Virus record (IMG/VR): IMGVR_UViG_3300036829_000217
Span: 1 to 22,947 of that record
DNA length: 22,947 nt
Source: a virus
Reading direction: 5' to 3' (one strand)
Shown here: positions 21,680 to 22,947 of the stretch, one piece after another
How positions within the stretch are numbered: the stretch's first letter is position 1
How the letters are laid out: each line of letters opens with the position of its first letter
Made by a program: the position numbers and the translations under genes
The notes under the pieces: generated by a model
Database searches by the model: none
What the model saw: the letters and a program-made list of their open reading frames with translations, nothing else
Told to the model about the DNA's origin: nothing

Positions 21680-22516
21680 ATGAGTCGTGATGGCGTTCTC
21701 GACGCGGCCTTGCGATATGCCGCACACGGTTGGCCTGTGATTCTACTTGGCTCCAGGTCAAAGATGCCTCGGCTCCCGAAGAGCAAGGGTGGAAACGGAC
21801 TCTACGATGCAACGACCGATGACGGCCAGATCCAGGCGTGGCTCCAGAAGCATCCCAACGCGAACATTGGCCTGCGTAGCGGAGTGGCTTTCGACGTGGT
21901 CGACCTTGATGGCCTGCGAGCAACTGAGGCGCTTGAGACTGCGCGGCAAGGTCGGGACAAGCTGCGGGGACCCATGGTCCAGACCCCTCATGGTTGGCAC
22001 GTGCTGGTTCAACCCACCGGAGTCGGCAACCGTGTCGGCGTTCTTCCCGGCGTCGACTTCCGCGGGGCGAACGGCTACGTCGTCGCTCCACCCAGCATCG
22101 TCGACGCACCGGACGTGCCTTTCGACCGCCGACAGTACAAGTGGTTCAACCCCACCGATGCCATTGTCCCGGCGCCGTCCTGGCTCCTTGATCTGCTCCA
22201 ACGCACACGAGAGCTACCAGTAAGGGCCGCTTACTTACCAGTAGGTCCCAGGACCACGGCCTATGGACGTGCAGCTCTACGCCGGGAGATCGAGTCGCTG
22301 TCCCGTGCGCGACTCGGCACCCGAAACGACCACCTCAACCGCAGTGCATTTGCCTTGGGTCAGCTCGTCGGCTCCGGCGTGCTGGAGGAGGAGCAGATCG
22401 TCACCGCCCTGACGGAGACGGGACTTGCGCTGGGGCTAGAGGAGCGGGAATGCGAGCGCACGATCGCAAGCGGCTTGAATGCTGGGATGGAAGCCCCTCG
22501 ATCGTTGACGCTCTAG
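21680..22516 (+). CDS. Primase-polymerase (prim-pol, AEP-type) protein
   Basis: This 278-residue protein begins LDAALRYAAHGWPVILLGSR, the hallmark N-terminus of bifunctional DNA primase/polymerase domains of phages and plasmids. The metal-binding acids are in FDVVDLDG (Asp72, Asp75, Asp77) and the catalytic His in TPHGWHVLV (His104 or His107). GANGYVVAPPSIVD (about 135-148) is also typical. The last 70 residues (LGTRNDHLNRSAFALGQLVG, then ECERTIASGLNAGM) form a primase C-terminal (PriCT-like) helical domain. No helicase domain is fused, so a separate helicase is needed, perhaps beyond the right edge. It is transcribed away from the late operon, probably early. Confidence 0.88.
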   Translation: MSRDGVLDAALRYAAHGWPVILLGSRSKMPRLPKSKGGNGLYDATTDDGQIQAWLQKHPNANIGLRSGVAFDVVDLDGLRATEALETARQGRDKLRGPMVQTPHGWHVLVQPTGVGNRVGVLPGVDFRGANGYVVAPPSIVDAPDVPFDRRQYKWFNPTDAIVPAPSWLLDLLQRTRELPVRAAYLPVGPRTTAYGRAALRREIESLSRARLGTRNDHLNRSAFALGQLVGSGVLEEEQIVTALTETGLALGLEERECERTIASGLNAGMEAPRSLTL

Positions 22517-22547
22517 AGCTGTACAGCAACCCCGGCGCCAGTCCTCG

Positions 22548-22934
22548 CTAGCGCTCGGCTCGTTTCGTATCTAAGCGACGCTTCCAATCTCTTAACTCAG
22601 ACGCGTGGTCCAGAAGTCGCTCAGTGTCTTTTTTCGACGCACCAGCAGCCTGCAGGATGGGCAGAAGAACCCCCTCCCGTGGAATCATCCTTCCATAGAC
22701 AACCTCGAAGACAGTCCTAGTAGGGAGCTGCGACTGACGGGCTAACTCGTTGAGATCGGGAGCCTGTCCGTTTTTTCCGAGTACTCTGCTCAACTCGGCG
22801 GTGAACCATTGCGTTGCTCTCGTGTAGCGCTCCGCTGACTCCTCTTGCCCGCGGGGCTGGCCACTGGCCGCAACCCACAATTCGTCGAACCTATCCAGCA
22901 TTCGGTCGGAATCCACGCGCGGCGCAAGACTCAC
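22548..22934 (-). CDS. Helix-turn-helix DNA-binding protein (putative regulator)
   Basis: At least 128 residues are encoded from a GTG at 22934. The frame remains open to the window edge, so the real start may lie outside; an ATG at 22901 is a shorter option. Residues about 59-90 (DLNELARQSQLPTRTVFEVV, then YGRMIPREGVLLPILQAAG) form a probable XRE-like helix-turn-helix: helix, sharp turn and recognition helix. The rest is helical and charged, ending RDWKRRLDTKRAER. It lies tail to tail with the primase gene, 31 bases apart. It could control early genes or lysogeny; the target is unknown. Confidence 0.65.
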   Translation of the reverse strand: MSLAPRVDSDRMLDRFDELWVAASGQPRGQEESAERYTRATQWFTAELSRVLGKNGQAPDLNELARQSQLPTRTVFEVVYGRMIPREGVLLPILQAAGASKKDTERLLDHASELRDWKRRLDTKRAER

Positions 22935-22947
22935 CAGTTGGCCGACG

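Noticed and set aside
21464-21727. Leftward 87-codon opening before the portal gene
   Set aside because: It overlaps the start of the primase-polymerase gene head-on, has a Cys/Arg/His mix typical of chance frames, and does not end at the portal start; the coupled frame ending at 21454 is the better candidate.
1-22947. tRNA genes, CRISPR arrays, insertion sequences, integrase and attachment sites
   Set aside because: Looked for cloverleaf-like segments, regular repeats, transposase or recombinase motifs and terminal inverted repeats on both strands; none was found by eye.

Overview
The window carries the morphogenesis region of a long-tailed (siphovirus-type) phage or prophage. It most probably comes from an actinobacterial host. 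The DNA is GC-rich by eye, GTG and TTG starts are common, and several proteins resemble families typical of actinophages: a ReqiPepy6 Gp37-like tail protein, a prohead protease with a YWTHGEG-type extension, and a portal-MuF fusion. No integrase, attachment site, terminase, lysis gene, tRNA or CRISPR array is visible, so I cannot tell a free phage from a prophage.

Layout. Nearly everything from 21454 down to 1 is one leftward (minus-strand) late gene cluster, and most neighbours overlap by one to four bases (ATGA, GTGA, TGATG or TAGTG). Read in the direction of transcription it runs: a possible tiny membrane ORF; portal-MuF fusion; proteasome-like Ntn hydrolase; HNH endonuclease; a small unknown gene; prohead protease; papain-like cysteine protease; major capsid protein; three small genes of probable capsid or fibre accessory function; a 572-residue fibre-like protein and a 56-residue partner. 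After an interruption it continues with two head-tail connector genes, an HK97-gp10-like gene, a tail terminator candidate, a small unknown, the major tail protein, the two tail assembly chaperone reading frames (joined by a probable -1 frameshift), the tape measure protein, the distal tail protein, a Gp37-like hub/baseplate protein, and the start of another minor tail protein cut by the left edge.

The interruption (about 8578-11033) is a rightward cassette of two membrane-protein genes set against the late operon: a small two-helix protein resembling SLATT-type membrane effectors, and an O-antigen ligase/polymerase-like protein. This is where a moron (a lysogenic conversion or superinfection-exclusion cargo) would be expected. 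Its second gene overlaps the 56-residue late gene tail-to-tail by 128 bases. Hairpins or dyads flank each gene of the cassette.

Right of the portal, a rightward primase-polymerase-like gene diverges from the late operon, followed by a convergent leftward helix-turn-helix regulator candidate at the right edge. The terminase genes normally found next to portal are absent from this position.

The most unusual points are three distinct peptidase folds in one capsid module (S78 serine protease, papain fold, proteasome-like Thr1/Asp17/Lys33), the antiparallel cargo cassette, and a long fibre-like gene placed between the capsid and connector genes.
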